From positions 1-13,787 of the forward strand of contig JBBRYY010000077.1 in assembly GCA_038237245.1 (NCBI GenBank): a DNA stretch of 13,787 bases. Direction: 5' to 3'. The DNA comes from FEN-1250 sp038237245. Its GTDB lineage: Bacteria > Gemmatimonadota > Gemmatimonadetes > Gemmatimonadales > Gemmatimonadaceae. A program made the translations under genes and the position numbers. The notes below the pieces were generated by a model that saw only the letters and a list, made by a program, of their open reading frames with translations, searched no databases and was not told the origin of the DNA. Shown piece by piece: positions 1 to 7,166 of this stretch; within the stretch, counting starts at the first letter, position 1; each line of letters opens with the position of its first letter.

Positions 1-87
1 CATCAACTCGACGGCCTCTCGCTTGAACTCCGCACTGAAGGTCCGCTTCACGCGCCGTCCAGTCTCACGCTCTCCAGATTGTCTCAT
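1..87 (-). CDS. IS3-family transposase OrfA, N-terminal fragment cut by the window edge
   Basis: Reading the minus strand from an ATG at 85-87 gives 29 codons before the window ends. The peptide contains KRTFSAEFKREAVEL, the standard opening of IS3-family OrfA (an HTH DNA-binding protein of the transposase_8/IS911 type). OrfA is normally followed by OrfB, the DDE recombinase, joined to it by frameshifting. Both would lie left of this window. A strong ribosome-binding site, GGAGG, sits 6 nt before the ATG, so the start is well supported. Whether the rest of the element is intact cannot be seen. Confidence 0.85.
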   Translation of the reverse strand, partial: MRQSGERETGRRVKRTFSAEFKREAVELM

Positions 88-141
88 TCAACACCTCCGT
101 ATCACGTACAGTGAGGTGTCTACTAAACCGGGTCAACTCCA
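1..141 (-). mobile_element. End of an IS3-family insertion sequence
   Basis: This stretch includes the OrfA start and about 54 bp upstream of it. Read on the minus strand, the outer part runs TGGAGTTGACCCGGTTTAG followed by TAGACACC, which resembles IS3-family terminal inverted repeats (TG at the tip, then a GACCC...GTTTAG...GACACC body). I place the tip at about 141, but a tip at 135 (TGACCCGG) is also possible. The other end, the second inverted repeat and the target duplication lie outside the window. From here to the stop of the next gene at 262 I see no gene. Confidence 0.6.
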
Positions 142-261
142 GACGGCGGGGTGCTGTTTCCGCTGGTGTCCGTTACGTCCGTTTTTGTTCGTATCGACAT
201 TGTTAGTACCTGCGCGGCGCCACGGAAGCCACCCGGCATTCGAGGCGCAGCATAGCAACCT

Positions 262-990
262 CTAAATTCGCGAACGAATCGCCGCCGGGGTCAGCACCTG
301 GAGCCAGCTCGCGAGCACCGTAAAATAGTTGGTGATCAGCAGCAAGCCGACGATTATCAGCAGGACGCCACCAACGCGATTTACCCACTTCATGGCGCCA
401 CGGTAGCGCGCGAAGACCGCGAGGAAGCGGTCGATGGCGAGCGCGGCGACGATGAACGGGATCGCGAGCCCGGCCGAGTACGCCGTGAGGAGTAACAAGC
501 CGCGATGCAGATCGGCAGTGCTCGAGGTGTAGATGAGGATCGAGCCGAGGATCGGGCCGATGCACGGCGTCCACCCCGCCCCGAAGGCGACCCCCACGAA
601 CACCGTGCCGAGATAGCCAAGCGGCTTGTCCGCGAGATAGACGCGCTTGTCCTGCCCGAGCAGACGGAAGTTGAAGGCGCCGAGCAGGTAGAGGCCGAAG
701 ACGATGATGAGCGCACCACCGAGCCGCGCGATCCAGACGCGAGCGACGAAGAGCACGCGCCCGAGTACACTTGCAGTAGCGCCGAGCGTGATGAATATGA
801 GGGAGAAGCCGAGGACGAAGAGGAGCGCATGAATGAGCGCCGTGCGCCGCGATGTGCGCACCTCTTCGAGACTCAGCCCGGTGATGAACGTGACGTAGCT
901 CGGAACGAGCGGTAGCACACAGGGGGAGAGGAAGCTGAGCAAACCTGCCGAGAACGCGACGAGCAGCCCGAAAGTCGCTGGACTTTCCAC
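262..990 (-). CDS. ccdA: CcdA/DsbD-type thiol-disulfide transport membrane protein
   Basis: A 242-residue polytopic membrane protein of the CcdA family, which carries reducing equivalents from cytoplasmic thioredoxin across the inner membrane for cytochrome c maturation or periplasmic disulfide reduction. About six hydrophobic segments are visible. The two family hallmarks are present: LSPCVLPLVPSY with Cys24 in the first membrane segment, and GAGWTPCIGPILGS with Cys143 in the fourth. These are the redox cysteine pair. I chose the GTG at 988-990 because GGAGG lies 4 nt upstream. An in-frame ATG at 1029 would run into the divergent neighbour. No thioredoxin-like partner or cytochrome c gene is next to it here. 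The insertion-sequence end lies about 120 bp beyond its stop. Confidence 0.93.
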   Translation of the reverse strand: MESPATFGLLVAFSAGLLSFLSPCVLPLVPSYVTFITGLSLEEVRTSRRTALIHALLFVLGFSLIFITLGATASVLGRVLFVARVWIARLGGALIIVFGLYLLGAFNFRLLGQDKRVYLADKPLGYLGTVFVGVAFGAGWTPCIGPILGSILIYTSSTADLHRGLLLLTAYSAGLAIPFIVAALAIDRFLAVFARYRGAMKWVNRVGGVLLIIVGLLLITNYFTVLASWLQVLTPAAIRSRI

Positions 991-1027
991 ACAACCTCCG
1001 AGGGTGGACCGGCGGGGGCACCGCCGC

Positions 1028-2734
1028 ATGGTGCCGATGCTCAGGTGGTATTACGACCTGAAGTATCGCGCATTTCGCCGCGAGAGTCGAACCCGCGACG
1101 GGCGGCGCGGCATCGTGGCGCTCCAGATCGACGCGCTCGCATATGCCGATCTGCGCCGCGCGATCGCGCTCGGGTACTGCCCGACGATCGAGCGGCTGCT
1201 GCGAGAGGATGGCTTTCACCTTCGCCGATGGTTCAGCGGGCTCCCGTCCGCGACGCCGTACTGCCAGGCGGGAATCTTTCACGGCGAGAACGCGGGCATT
1301 CCCGCATTTCGGTTCTTCGACAAGTCTACGCGGCAGGTGATCACGTGTAACGCGCCGCACGGGGTGCAATACATTCGCGACCGCATCCACGCGCCCGGCG
1401 CGCTCGCGAACGGATCGAGCTATGTGAATCTGCTCGACGGCGACGCGCGCACGGTGGCGTTCACCGTCGCGACACGCGAGCGGATGTCGGTATACCGGCG
1501 GCTCGGCGGCACGCGGATGCTCCTGCTCATCGCGATTCATCCGGTGCGCGTGCTGCGCATGGCGTTTCAGAGCGTGGCGGAGTGGCTGCGCGAGGAGTGG
1601 GAGCGCGCGGCATCGCAGCTGGCCGGTCGCGCGACGCATGCGGAGGGCATTTTCCCGTTCGTCAGAATTCTCAGCAATGTCATCGTGCGCGAACTGCAAA
1701 CCATGGCGATCGTGCTCGACGTCTGGCTCGGCGTGCCCGTCATCTACAGCACCTTCATGCAGTATGACGAGCTCGCGCACCACTTCGGGCCGTCGAGCAC
1801 GGGTGCGTTGAGCGATCTGAAGCGAACAGATGCGCGCATCGCGGAGATCTGGCGGATGATCAGCGATGGTGCGCCGAGGCAGTACGATCTCGTGATTCTA
1901 TCGGATCATGGGATGACTCCGGCGAAGAGCTATCGCGTGCTCTTCAAGGAGTCGCTCGGGACGACGGTGACGCGGATCATGTCGCGAGGGCCGGACAGCG
2001 TGGCGACGTCGTCGCTCGACGCGGACGTGCTGACGAGCGCGAGCGAGGACAGCGAGTACGCGGATGTCGGCCCCGGGATCGTCGAGAGCGTCGCGCAGCT
2101 GTCGCGGCACCGGCAGAGCGGATGGCGGAAGGCGCTGCGCGCCGTGCGCGACTGGACGCGCAGCAGATACGGGCTGCGCGAGATCATCTTCCCCGAGAAG
2201 TACCGGATCGATGCGCGTCACGAGGTGGTGGTAACGTACAGCTCGTGCCTCGCGCTCATCTATTTCGACGATGTGACGGAGCAGCTGTCGCGCGACCACA
2301 TCATGAAGGTGCCGCGGCGCGCGCATCTGTATCGCGCGCTGCTCGCGCATCCGGGGATCGGGCTCGTGGCGACACGCAGCGACGAGGGGATCGAACTCGA
2401 GAGCCCGCGTGGGCGCGGCGTGATCGAGTACGGGAGCGAGGTCGTGCGCGTGCTCGAGGGCGACAGCCCGCTCGCGCCATTCGGCACGCCTGGCTACGTG
2501 GTGCGAGCGGTTCGCGATCTCATCTCGCAGCCGAACTCCGGCGATATCGTGCTGTTCGGCGCCTACGATGGCTACGACATCGTGTCCTTCGACGACCAGG
2601 TTGGCGCGCACGGGTCGGCGGGTGGGGACCAGGTCTATCCGTTCATCATCACGCCGCCTGATCTCGATTTGAGCCGCGAGGTGATCGAGGATGCGCGCGA
2701 TGTGCATCGCGTGGTGATGAGCCGGTATGCGTGA
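1028..2734 (+). CDS. Alkaline-phosphatase-superfamily phosphodiesterase (NPP-like)
   Basis: A 568-residue protein with the metal and nucleophile pattern of type I phosphodiesterases/nucleotide pyrophosphatases. Visible in order: QIDALAY with metal ligand Asp34; PSATPYCQAG with probable nucleophile Thr76; YDELAHHFGP with Asp247 and His251; LSDHGM with Asp293-His294; and GAHGSAGGDQ with His528. A complete set of two-zinc ligands implies an active phosphoesterase. The substrate cannot be read from sequence: phosphodiesters, nucleotides, phospholipid headgroups or phosphonates are all possible. No signal peptide is evident, although a short hydrophobic stretch occurs near residues 163-172. I chose ATG 1028, with a G-run 9 nt upstream. 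GTG 1004 and ATG 1037 are alternatives. It diverges from ccdA with 37 bp between starts. Confidence 0.8.
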   Translation: MVPMLRWYYDLKYRAFRRESRTRDGRRGIVALQIDALAYADLRRAIALGYCPTIERLLREDGFHLRRWFSGLPSATPYCQAGIFHGENAGIPAFRFFDKSTRQVITCNAPHGVQYIRDRIHAPGALANGSSYVNLLDGDARTVAFTVATRERMSVYRRLGGTRMLLLIAIHPVRVLRMAFQSVAEWLREEWERAASQLAGRATHAEGIFPFVRILSNVIVRELQTMAIVLDVWLGVPVIYSTFMQYDELAHHFGPSSTGALSDLKRTDARIAEIWRMISDGAPRQYDLVILSDHGMTPAKSYRVLFKESLGTTVTRIMSRGPDSVATSSLDADVLTSASEDSEYADVGPGIVESVAQLSRHRQSGWRKALRAVRDWTRSRYGLREIIFPEKYRIDARHEVVVTYSSCLALIYFDDVTEQLSRDHIMKVPRRAHLYRALLAHPGIGLVATRSDEGIELESPRGRGVIEYGSEVVRVLEGDSPLAPFGTPGYVVRAVRDLISQPNSGDIVLFGAYDGYDIVSFDDQVGAHGSAGGDQVYPFIITPPDLDLSREVIEDARDVHRVVMSRYA

Positions 2735-2742
2735 GGTGAACC

Positions 2743-2761
2743 GACGAGTTGAGAGCTCGTC
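2743..2761. terminator. Short hairpin between convergent genes, possible bidirectional terminator
   Basis: GACGAG (2743-2748) and CTCGTC (2756-2761) form a 6-bp stem with a 7-nt loop. It begins 8 nt after the phosphodiesterase stop and ends 20 nt before the stop of the converging lipoprotein gene. A short T-run (2770-2773) follows. The position fits a shared terminator, but the stem is short and the T-run is separated from it. Confidence 0.4.
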
Positions 2762-2781
2762 CCACGCCGTTTTCATCGCGG

Positions 2782-3177
2782 CTATTGCACAGTCTCGCGG
2801 TGAAACACCGCCGTGCGGTCATCTCCGGCGAACGTTCCGGTCAAGGTCTGTTGATCCGGCGACAAAATGGCGTCGAATGTCGACGGCACCCCGTGGTCGG
2901 TCCACGCGAGAATCACGTGCGGCAGCTGCGCGGTGCCGGTCAACAGCGAGCCCTGCGACTTGGGGCCCCCAGCGAAGAAGCAGCCGAAGGTACCAGACAC
3001 GTCATGCCCTCGTTGCTGCAGATCGAACTCGCAGTAGGTGTCTACGCTGGGCACCACCCATTTCGCGGTCAGTGCGGGGTCGAGCGGCGCGGATGGCTCC
3101 GAGCCGCAGCCTGATACGATGGCGAACGTGGCACAGGCCACCGCGAAGCCGCTCCACTTCCGTAGGAATGTTGGCAC
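2782..3177 (-). CDS. Small putative lipoprotein, function unknown
   Basis: A 131-residue protein. Residues 1-24 form a lipoprotein signal: a basic start, a hydrophobic core and a lipobox VSGC with the lipidated cysteine at 24. The mature part (about 107 residues) is polar and beta-rich, with repeated G-S/T-F/L patterns such as VSGTFGCF and TLTGTFAG suggesting a small beta-barrel or sandwich. Cys49 and Cys66 could form a disulfide. I do not recognise a named family. The GTG start at 3175-3177 is supported by GGAG 5 nt upstream. The frame stays open upstream to 3312, but that stretch has no signal-peptide character. Its product would sit on an inner- or outer-membrane leaflet facing the periplasm. 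Confidence 0.72.
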   Translation of the reverse strand: MPTFLRKWSGFAVACATFAIVSGCGSEPSAPLDPALTAKWVVPSVDTYCEFDLQQRGHDVSGTFGCFFAGGPKSQGSLLTGTAQLPHVILAWTDHGVPSTFDAILSPDQQTLTGTFAGDDRTAVFHRETVQ

Positions 3178-3462
3178 GGCGTCTCCAGTGGTGCGGCTGA
3201 TGCCAGATGGGTCTCGCGACGCGGCGGGGAATGGCCACGGAGAGAGTCCGCGATGTCTCGCAAGAGACCCGTTTAAGGCCCGCGGCGTCACCGTACCGTT
3301 TGGAGCAGGCACCAGCGTTCGTCGTTCGACATACCTCAGCTGAGTACCCTAGCAACTCCCAACACCAGCCCCGCTCCACCCACCACCGTCGAGCCCACCC
3401 ACGCCGCACGCACGTGAGCTCCGCAGTCTCCCCGAGCGCAATCAAGAGCTGAAAGAGCGCAG

Positions 3463-3482
3463 CGTTACGCGTCGCCGTAACG
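3463..3482. promoter_or_regulatory. Palindromic candidate operator CGTTAC-N8-GTAACG (copy 1)
   Basis: Perfect inverted repeat: CGTTAC (3463-3468), 8-nt spacer, GTAACG (3477-3482). The same 12 defined bases with the same spacer recur at 7074-7093. In both cases exactly 74 nt separate the last C of GTAAC from the ATG of the plus-strand gene. Two half-sites about 13 bp apart centre to centre fit a dimeric regulator. Another GTAAC half-site follows at 3499-3503. The regulator is not identifiable in this window. Confidence 0.55.
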
Positions 3483-3497
3483 TGAGTGCGTCAACCT

Positions 3498-3524
3498 GGT
3501 AACACACGTCTCACATCCTGCGTC
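3498..3524 (+). promoter_or_regulatory. Possible ECF-sigma-type promoter for the 243-aa lipoprotein
   Basis: GGTAAC (3498-3503), 17 nt, then CGTC (3521-3524). This resembles the GGAAC...CGTC pattern of many extracytoplasmic-function sigma factors, which commonly drive envelope genes. Transcription would start near 3531, leaving a leader of about 25 nt before the ATG. No housekeeping -35/-10 pair is clearer here. The match is short and not unique. Confidence 0.28.
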
Positions 3525-3555
3525 GAGGTCACTGCTTCACACCCACGGAGGACAG

Positions 3556-4287
3556 ATGAACGACAGACATACGTGGAAGCCGATGCGCTTTCCAGACGCT
3601 CCGACGATTCGAGGGCACGCATTCGTGATTGTCCTCGCCGTGATGGCATGCTCAGGGCGCGATAGCGCGGCGAAGGCCGCCAGCAAAGACGAGCAACCCG
3701 ATGGAAGCGGGAACCTGACAGTCTCCGGCAAGGATGCAGGCACCGGTCACCTGCATCTGACCGGCGACGTCACGATCGATCACGACTTCCTCGTCGACGG
3801 CTGCCAGATTGCACCGCCAGGAGATGGGCTGCTGGCGGGTTATCACATGACTGCGAAGGACGGCGACAGCACGCTCATCAATCTCTCGGTGGTCGTCAAG
3901 CACTACGAGAAGGACGGCCCGTACTCTCCTTCTTACAACACTGAGATCGCACAGGTCAATGAGGTCATGGCGAGCGGCAGCCAGGACTTCATGACGCTAA
4001 TGGTCGCGCGGCCACCATCACCGATGCCCATCGCCGTCATGCTGAAGCCCGAGTCGAAACTCGTCGTGACGATATCGAACGAGGGCGGGCGAGGTGAGGT
4101 CAAGTTCTCGGACATGGAATCGCCACCGTCGTTCGAAGATATCGACATGAAGTCGAACACCCCGCCGCACGGCAAGCGCGTATCGGGCACCGTTACCTGG
4201 GCCTGCGGAACGGTCGAGCACATCGATGCGACGATGGACAAAGCGGTCAACGGCATGATGAACAAGCTCATGCCGCCGAGCCATTGA
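3556..4287 (+). CDS. Putative lipoprotein of 243 aa, function unknown
   Basis: The N-terminus has a long polar stretch, a hydrophobic core HAFVIVLAV and a lipobox ending VMAC with Cys32, so the product is probably lipid-anchored. An internal start at Met10 would give a more typical signal length. ATG 3556 is preferred because GGAGG sits 5 nt upstream. The mature part is polar and beta-rich, with DGCQIAPPGDG near residue 81 and a C-terminal GTVTWACGTVE near 211. Cys83 and Cys217 may pair. I recognise no named domain. It is transcribed alone, ends in a strong hairpin, and has a palindrome upstream that recurs before the 213-aa barrel gene, suggesting co-regulation. Confidence 0.75.
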   Translation: MNDRHTWKPMRFPDAPTIRGHAFVIVLAVMACSGRDSAAKAASKDEQPDGSGNLTVSGKDAGTGHLHLTGDVTIDHDFLVDGCQIAPPGDGLLAGYHMTAKDGDSTLINLSVVVKHYEKDGPYSPSYNTEIAQVNEVMASGSQDFMTLMVARPPSPMPIAVMLKPESKLVVTISNEGGRGEVKFSDMESPPSFEDIDMKSNTPPHGKRVSGTVTWACGTVEHIDATMDKAVNGMMNKLMPPSH

Positions 4288-4290
4288 ACG

Positions 4291-4338
4291 CGCGCCAGCC
4301 ACGCCGGCCATGTTCGTGGCCGGCGTGCTACTGGCGCG
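4291..4338. terminator. Long two-part hairpin between convergent genes, probable terminator
   Basis: The inner stem is perfect over 11 bp: CACGCCGGCCA (4300-4310) with TGGCCGGCGTG (4317-4327) and a 6-nt loop. An outer 8-bp stem, CGCGCCAG (4291-4298) with CTGGCGCG (4331-4338), adds to it across a small asymmetric bulge. It starts 3 nt after the lipoprotein stop. Its right arm covers the stop and last codons of the converging OmpA-like gene. There is no T-run, so it may act as an RNA-stabilising or Rho-linked structure rather than a classical intrinsic terminator. Confidence 0.65.
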
Positions 4339-5497
4339 ACAGCTCTACCCGCCTGTTCTGCGCGCGTCCGACGAGCGTCGCATTCGTCGCCTTCGGTGAA
4401 GACGCGCCCGCGCCGCCGGTGGCAAGCCGATCGGCCGTGATACCGCGGGACACCAACGCCGCCTTCACCGCGGCCGAACGGCGCTGCGAGAGCGCGAGAT
4501 TCGACGCGTCGCCGCCGACGTTGTCCGTGTGTCCGGTGACGGTAAGCTTCCAGGTCGGGTCGCGCTTCATCATCGATGCGATCGCATCGAGCGTCGAGTC
4601 GGATTGCGCGCGGATCTCCGCGCTGTTGTACGCGAAATAAATTCCGTAGATGTCCACGGGTTTCCGCGCCGCGAGCGCTGCCTCCATGTTCTTCGCCGTA
4701 CTCGCATCTGGCCAGTCGATGCGCACGACGGTCATCGAGTCTTCGCCCACGCGGAATTGGAGGAGAATCGGATTCGCTGGATCGTCGAGCACGTAGATGT
4801 CGGCGTTCTTCGCGCCATCGTCGCCCGTGAGCTTCCCGCGCACGTGTCGCGCGGGGAGCGCAACGACGACGTTGTTGACGAGGATCGACACCGGTACGAT
4901 TCCCGGCTCGACGCTGCTCAGCGTGCCTGAGACGGTGAAGCCCGCGCCGCCCTGCGCCACGGCCGTCTTCGCGACGGCGCTCGCGGAGTCGGACGAAATG
5001 GCGGAGTTACCCGCGGCCGCCATCATTTTCAGCAGCACGTTCGCGGTCGACTGACTCAGACCGCCGGTGCCATCGTCGATGAAGGTGATCGTCGTGTGGC
5101 CCGTGGTTCGCAGCTCGGTGAGCCCCACCACCGACAGCTGCGCGGTGGTCGTTCCGGGATAGACCTCGTCGGCGTCGAAGCCGCTCGAGATGCGCGGCTT
5201 GAGCGTGTGCGCGGACTTGAGGTCGGCCGAGAGCACCGTACGCGACGCCTGGATCTGCTCGGGCGGCTCGCCCTTCTTCCCCGGACGGTCCGCGGTGATT
5301 GTGTACGCGACGCGGTCGGCCGCGACCCCCGTCACCCGGCGAACCGATTCGTAGTCGCCCGCCGGCTCGCGAACCGCGCCGACGACGGCGAGGCCGGTGA
5401 CGAGTGGCACGGTGGTCTTCGGCGCCTGCGCGCTCGCGAGGCGGGTGCCGCCCACGAGCAGGAGCGCGCACGGGACCAGGAAGGCACGCGTGTTCAT
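4328..5497 (-). CDS. OmpA-like peptidoglycan-binding envelope protein
   Basis: A 389-residue exported protein. Residues 1-23 are a signal peptide ending ASA before QAPK. Residues from about 281 to the end are an OmpA C-terminal domain: FAYNSAEI, TGHTDNVGG, NLALSQRRSAAVK and NRRVELSRQ are all typical. Asp325 and Arg340 have the 15-residue spacing of the diaminopimelate-binding Asp/Arg pair in OmpA, so it should bind peptidoglycan. The domain between residues 24 and 280 is not recognisable and looks like a soluble periplasmic beta-rich domain, not a membrane barrel. The ATG at 5495-5497 follows a GGGGGGAG ribosome-binding site and overlaps the upstream lipoprotein stop as ATGA, implying translational coupling. 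Confidence 0.9.
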   Translation of the reverse strand: MNTRAFLVPCALLLVGGTRLASAQAPKTTVPLVTGLAVVGAVREPAGDYESVRRVTGVAADRVAYTITADRPGKKGEPPEQIQASRTVLSADLKSAHTLKPRISSGFDADEVYPGTTTAQLSVVGLTELRTTGHTTITFIDDGTGGLSQSTANVLLKMMAAAGNSAISSDSASAVAKTAVAQGGAGFTVSGTLSSVEPGIVPVSILVNNVVVALPARHVRGKLTGDDGAKNADIYVLDDPANPILLQFRVGEDSMTVVRIDWPDASTAKNMEAALAARKPVDIYGIYFAYNSAEIRAQSDSTLDAIASMMKRDPTWKLTVTGHTDNVGGDASNLALSQRRSAAVKAALVSRGITADRLATGGAGASSPKATNATLVGRAQNRRVELSRQ

Positions 5498-6993
5498 GCT
5501 CCCCCCTTCGGCTTGCACCCTGCCGGCACGTAGTCCGTCTTGTCGATCAGCCCTTCTTCCTTCTCGAAGCCGCCCTCGCTGTTGATCGGTTTTATCCCCA
5601 GCGCGTGCATGAAGAAGTTGATCGCGTTCGTCACCACCTGCGGCATCTGATAGCCGACGCCGAAGCGCAGCGAGGTGTTGAGCTGCCCCGACCTGCACGG
5701 CAGCGCGCCAGGCATGCTCGATGTTTTATTCACGCCGACCACCGTGTTGTAGCCGACGTACGGCCCCGTCACGAACCCGAACGCACCGATGCCGACGATG
5801 ACTTTCGCTCCGTAGGCGAACACGAGCCCGTTCACACCCATCGAGATACCGTCGAGGGTGTTGGCGAGATTCTGTTTGGTGGTGACACTCGTCGGTCCGG
5901 TCGCCTGCCACGCGCCGCCGTTCTGCTTCCCCGCCTTGAACTCGCCGCCGAAGGTGTACTCGCCCGTCGCCTCGAGCGTGCCCGTCTGCGCGGTGAAGAT
6001 CGTCTCGACGCGAAGCGTTTGACGAATCACGACCGAGAGCGGAACGCCGAGCCCGACGATTGGAAACGATGCATCGACGGGGATGAAGAAATTCTGCTTG
6101 ATGTTCCCCGAGATCCCCTGATCGGTGCCTGCGCTGAAGTGGACACGGAAGCCGGCGGTGCCCTGCAGCTGCACCATCGCGGTGTAGATCGTACCGCCCC
6201 TGATGACGAGGTCGAAGTGGACGCTCGGATTCGTCAGCTCGATGACGGCAGTCGCCATCATCTTCACACCCTGACCATCGTGCGCGAGCGTGATCCCCAG
6301 TCCGCCGCAGCACACGGGAATCACATGGAAGTCGTTGAGGACCATCTCCTTCGGCGCACCGATGCCGGGGATGTCGCTCGCCTGCGCCTGCGGACTGTAC
6401 GACGCGAAGTACACCGGCACGCTCGGCCCCGTGAACGCGCCCGACGGTGGATCATCGGTCGTCGTCGCGCCCGGATAGTCCGGCGCGGTGTAGACGAGCG
6501 CCGAGGCGATGTCGATTGGTTGATCCGAGGTGAGATCGCAGTCCTTGATGACGTCGGTGATCTCGACCGGTCCGAGGGTGACCGCGAGCCCCGTCGGCGT
6601 GTGGTCGACCTTCAGCACGCGTCCCATCACCCGGCCCGTCGCGAAGAGGATCCTGTCCTCCCTGATCTCGCTCGCGCCGGGCGCGTTGGCGTCGATCGTC
6701 CACGTCATCCCGTTGGAGGCCATGGCGCGAATCGCGTCCGACCCGTGCTCCATGATGATGACGCCGGGCTGGTAGGTGACCTTCGCGTTTCGCGTCGGCG
6801 AGATCCCCCATTTGAGCTCGTTGGGGGTGAGCTTCGCGAGGTAGGCGGGAACGCCGGAGGGCGCTGTCGACGTCGTCGTCGTGGCGCCGTCGGGTGGCGG
6901 CGATTTCACGACCGGCGCGTCGCTGTCGCCCTTCCTGCATGCGACCGCGATGAGCAGGGTGGCGGCCAGGAGGAGCATGACTGACTTTTTCAT
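5494..6993 (-). CDS. Large putative lipoprotein (499 aa) coupled to the OmpA-like gene, function unknown
   Basis: Starting at ATG 6991-6993 the protein opens MKKSVMLLLAATLLIAVAC, a compact lipoprotein signal with Cys19 as lipid acceptor. A Thr/Pro/Ser-rich linker follows to about residue 45. The remainder is beta-rich with many V/T/G alternations and includes a hydrophobic glycine-rich segment, VFAYGAKVIVGIGAFGFVTG, in the C-terminal third. CC occurs in IPVCCGG. I recognise no named domain. No strong ribosome-binding site precedes either this ATG or the in-frame ATG at 7038, and the signal sequence decides the start. Its stop overlaps the ATG of the OmpA-like gene by 4 nt, so the two are co-translated and may form one envelope complex that links a lipid-anchored protein to peptidoglycan. 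Confidence 0.75.
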   Translation of the reverse strand: MKKSVMLLLAATLLIAVACRKGDSDAPVVKSPPPDGATTTTSTAPSGVPAYLAKLTPNELKWGISPTRNAKVTYQPGVIIMEHGSDAIRAMASNGMTWTIDANAPGASEIREDRILFATGRVMGRVLKVDHTPTGLAVTLGPVEITDVIKDCDLTSDQPIDIASALVYTAPDYPGATTTDDPPSGAFTGPSVPVYFASYSPQAQASDIPGIGAPKEMVLNDFHVIPVCCGGLGITLAHDGQGVKMMATAVIELTNPSVHFDLVIRGGTIYTAMVQLQGTAGFRVHFSAGTDQGISGNIKQNFFIPVDASFPIVGLGVPLSVVIRQTLRVETIFTAQTGTLEATGEYTFGGEFKAGKQNGGAWQATGPTSVTTKQNLANTLDGISMGVNGLVFAYGAKVIVGIGAFGFVTGPYVGYNTVVGVNKTSSMPGALPCRSGQLNTSLRFGVGYQMPQVVTNAINFFMHALGIKPINSEGGFEKEEGLIDKTDYVPAGCKPKGGA

Positions 6994-7071
6994 GAGTTGA
7001 TCACGGCGCAGAGGGGGTGGTGGATCCCGTGCGTCCATGATCGGGTGTGCGCGTTACTGCCGTGACGCGGG

Positions 7072-7095
7072 GACGTTACGAGGTACGGTAACGTC
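7072..7095. promoter_or_regulatory. Palindromic candidate operator (copy 2), extended
   Basis: GACGTTAC (7072-7079) and GTAACGTC (7088-7095) are perfect inverted repeats with an 8-nt spacer. The core CGTTAC-N8-GTAACG matches the site at 3463-3482 and lies at the same distance from the next plus-strand ATG (7167). Related half-sites crowd the left side: GTTAC 7053-7057 and GTGAC 7062-7066. It lies 78 nt from the divergent lipoprotein start, so it could serve both directions. Confidence 0.55.
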
Positions 7096-7109
7096 ACGGG
7101 GTAGCTCTG

Positions 7110-7138
7110 TTGCGCTTCGCAAATGACTGCTCTATCGT
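7110..7138 (+). promoter_or_regulatory. Weak sigma70-like promoter for the 213-aa barrel gene
   Basis: TTGCGC (7110-7115), 17 nt, TATCGT (7133-7138). Spacing is ideal, but the hexamers match consensus at only 3 and 4 of 6 positions. A start near 7145 would give a leader of about 22 nt. The palindrome at 7072-7095 would then lie about 15 bp upstream of the -35. Confidence 0.25.
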
Positions 7139-7166
7139 GAAGGCAACCCTCGCAAGGAGTGTGACC

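Larger units (their letters stand above)
3178..3555. other. 378-bp divergent intergenic region without a gene
   Basis: The region separates two lipoprotein genes that point away from each other, so it must carry both promoters. No open frame here has a ribosome-binding site or protein-like composition. Three signals stand out. One is a small perfect hairpin, GTCTC-GCAA-GAGAC, at 3255-3268, whose GCAA loop is a GNRA tetraloop if transcribed from the plus strand. The second is a palindrome at 3463-3482. The third is a GGTAAC...CGTC promoter-like pair at 3498-3524. GTCTCGC also recurs near 3212. Confidence 0.6.

Noticed and set aside
1004..1027. Upstream GTG start for the phosphodiesterase
   Set aside because: It lies closer to the divergent ccdA start, lacks a good ribosome-binding site, and adds residues not typical of the fold.
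203..1783. Long minus-strand open frame across ccdA and the phosphodiesterase
   Set aside because: Arg/His/Ala-rich shadow in high-GC DNA. It lies opposite or out of frame with two clearly recognised genes and has no ribosome-binding site or domain.
3207..3452. Small plus-strand open frame in the lipoprotein intergenic region
   Set aside because: No ribosome-binding site, Arg/Ser/Pro-rich composition typical of non-coding high-GC DNA, and it overlaps probable promoter elements.
5404..6984. Long plus-strand open frame opposite the 499-aa lipoprotein
   Set aside because: Composition is Arg/Asp-rich and low in hydrophobic residues, with no recognisable motif. The minus strand has a lipoprotein signal and coupling to an OmpA gene.
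7051..7068. GCGTTAC-N4-GTGACGC as a third full operator
   Set aside because: The arms have one mismatch and the spacer is 4 nt rather than 8, so it is listed only as nearby half-sites.
7110..7166. Earlier in-frame start for the 213-aa barrel protein
   Set aside because: The extra residues precede a standard signal peptide, and AAGGAG is correctly spaced only for ATG 7167.
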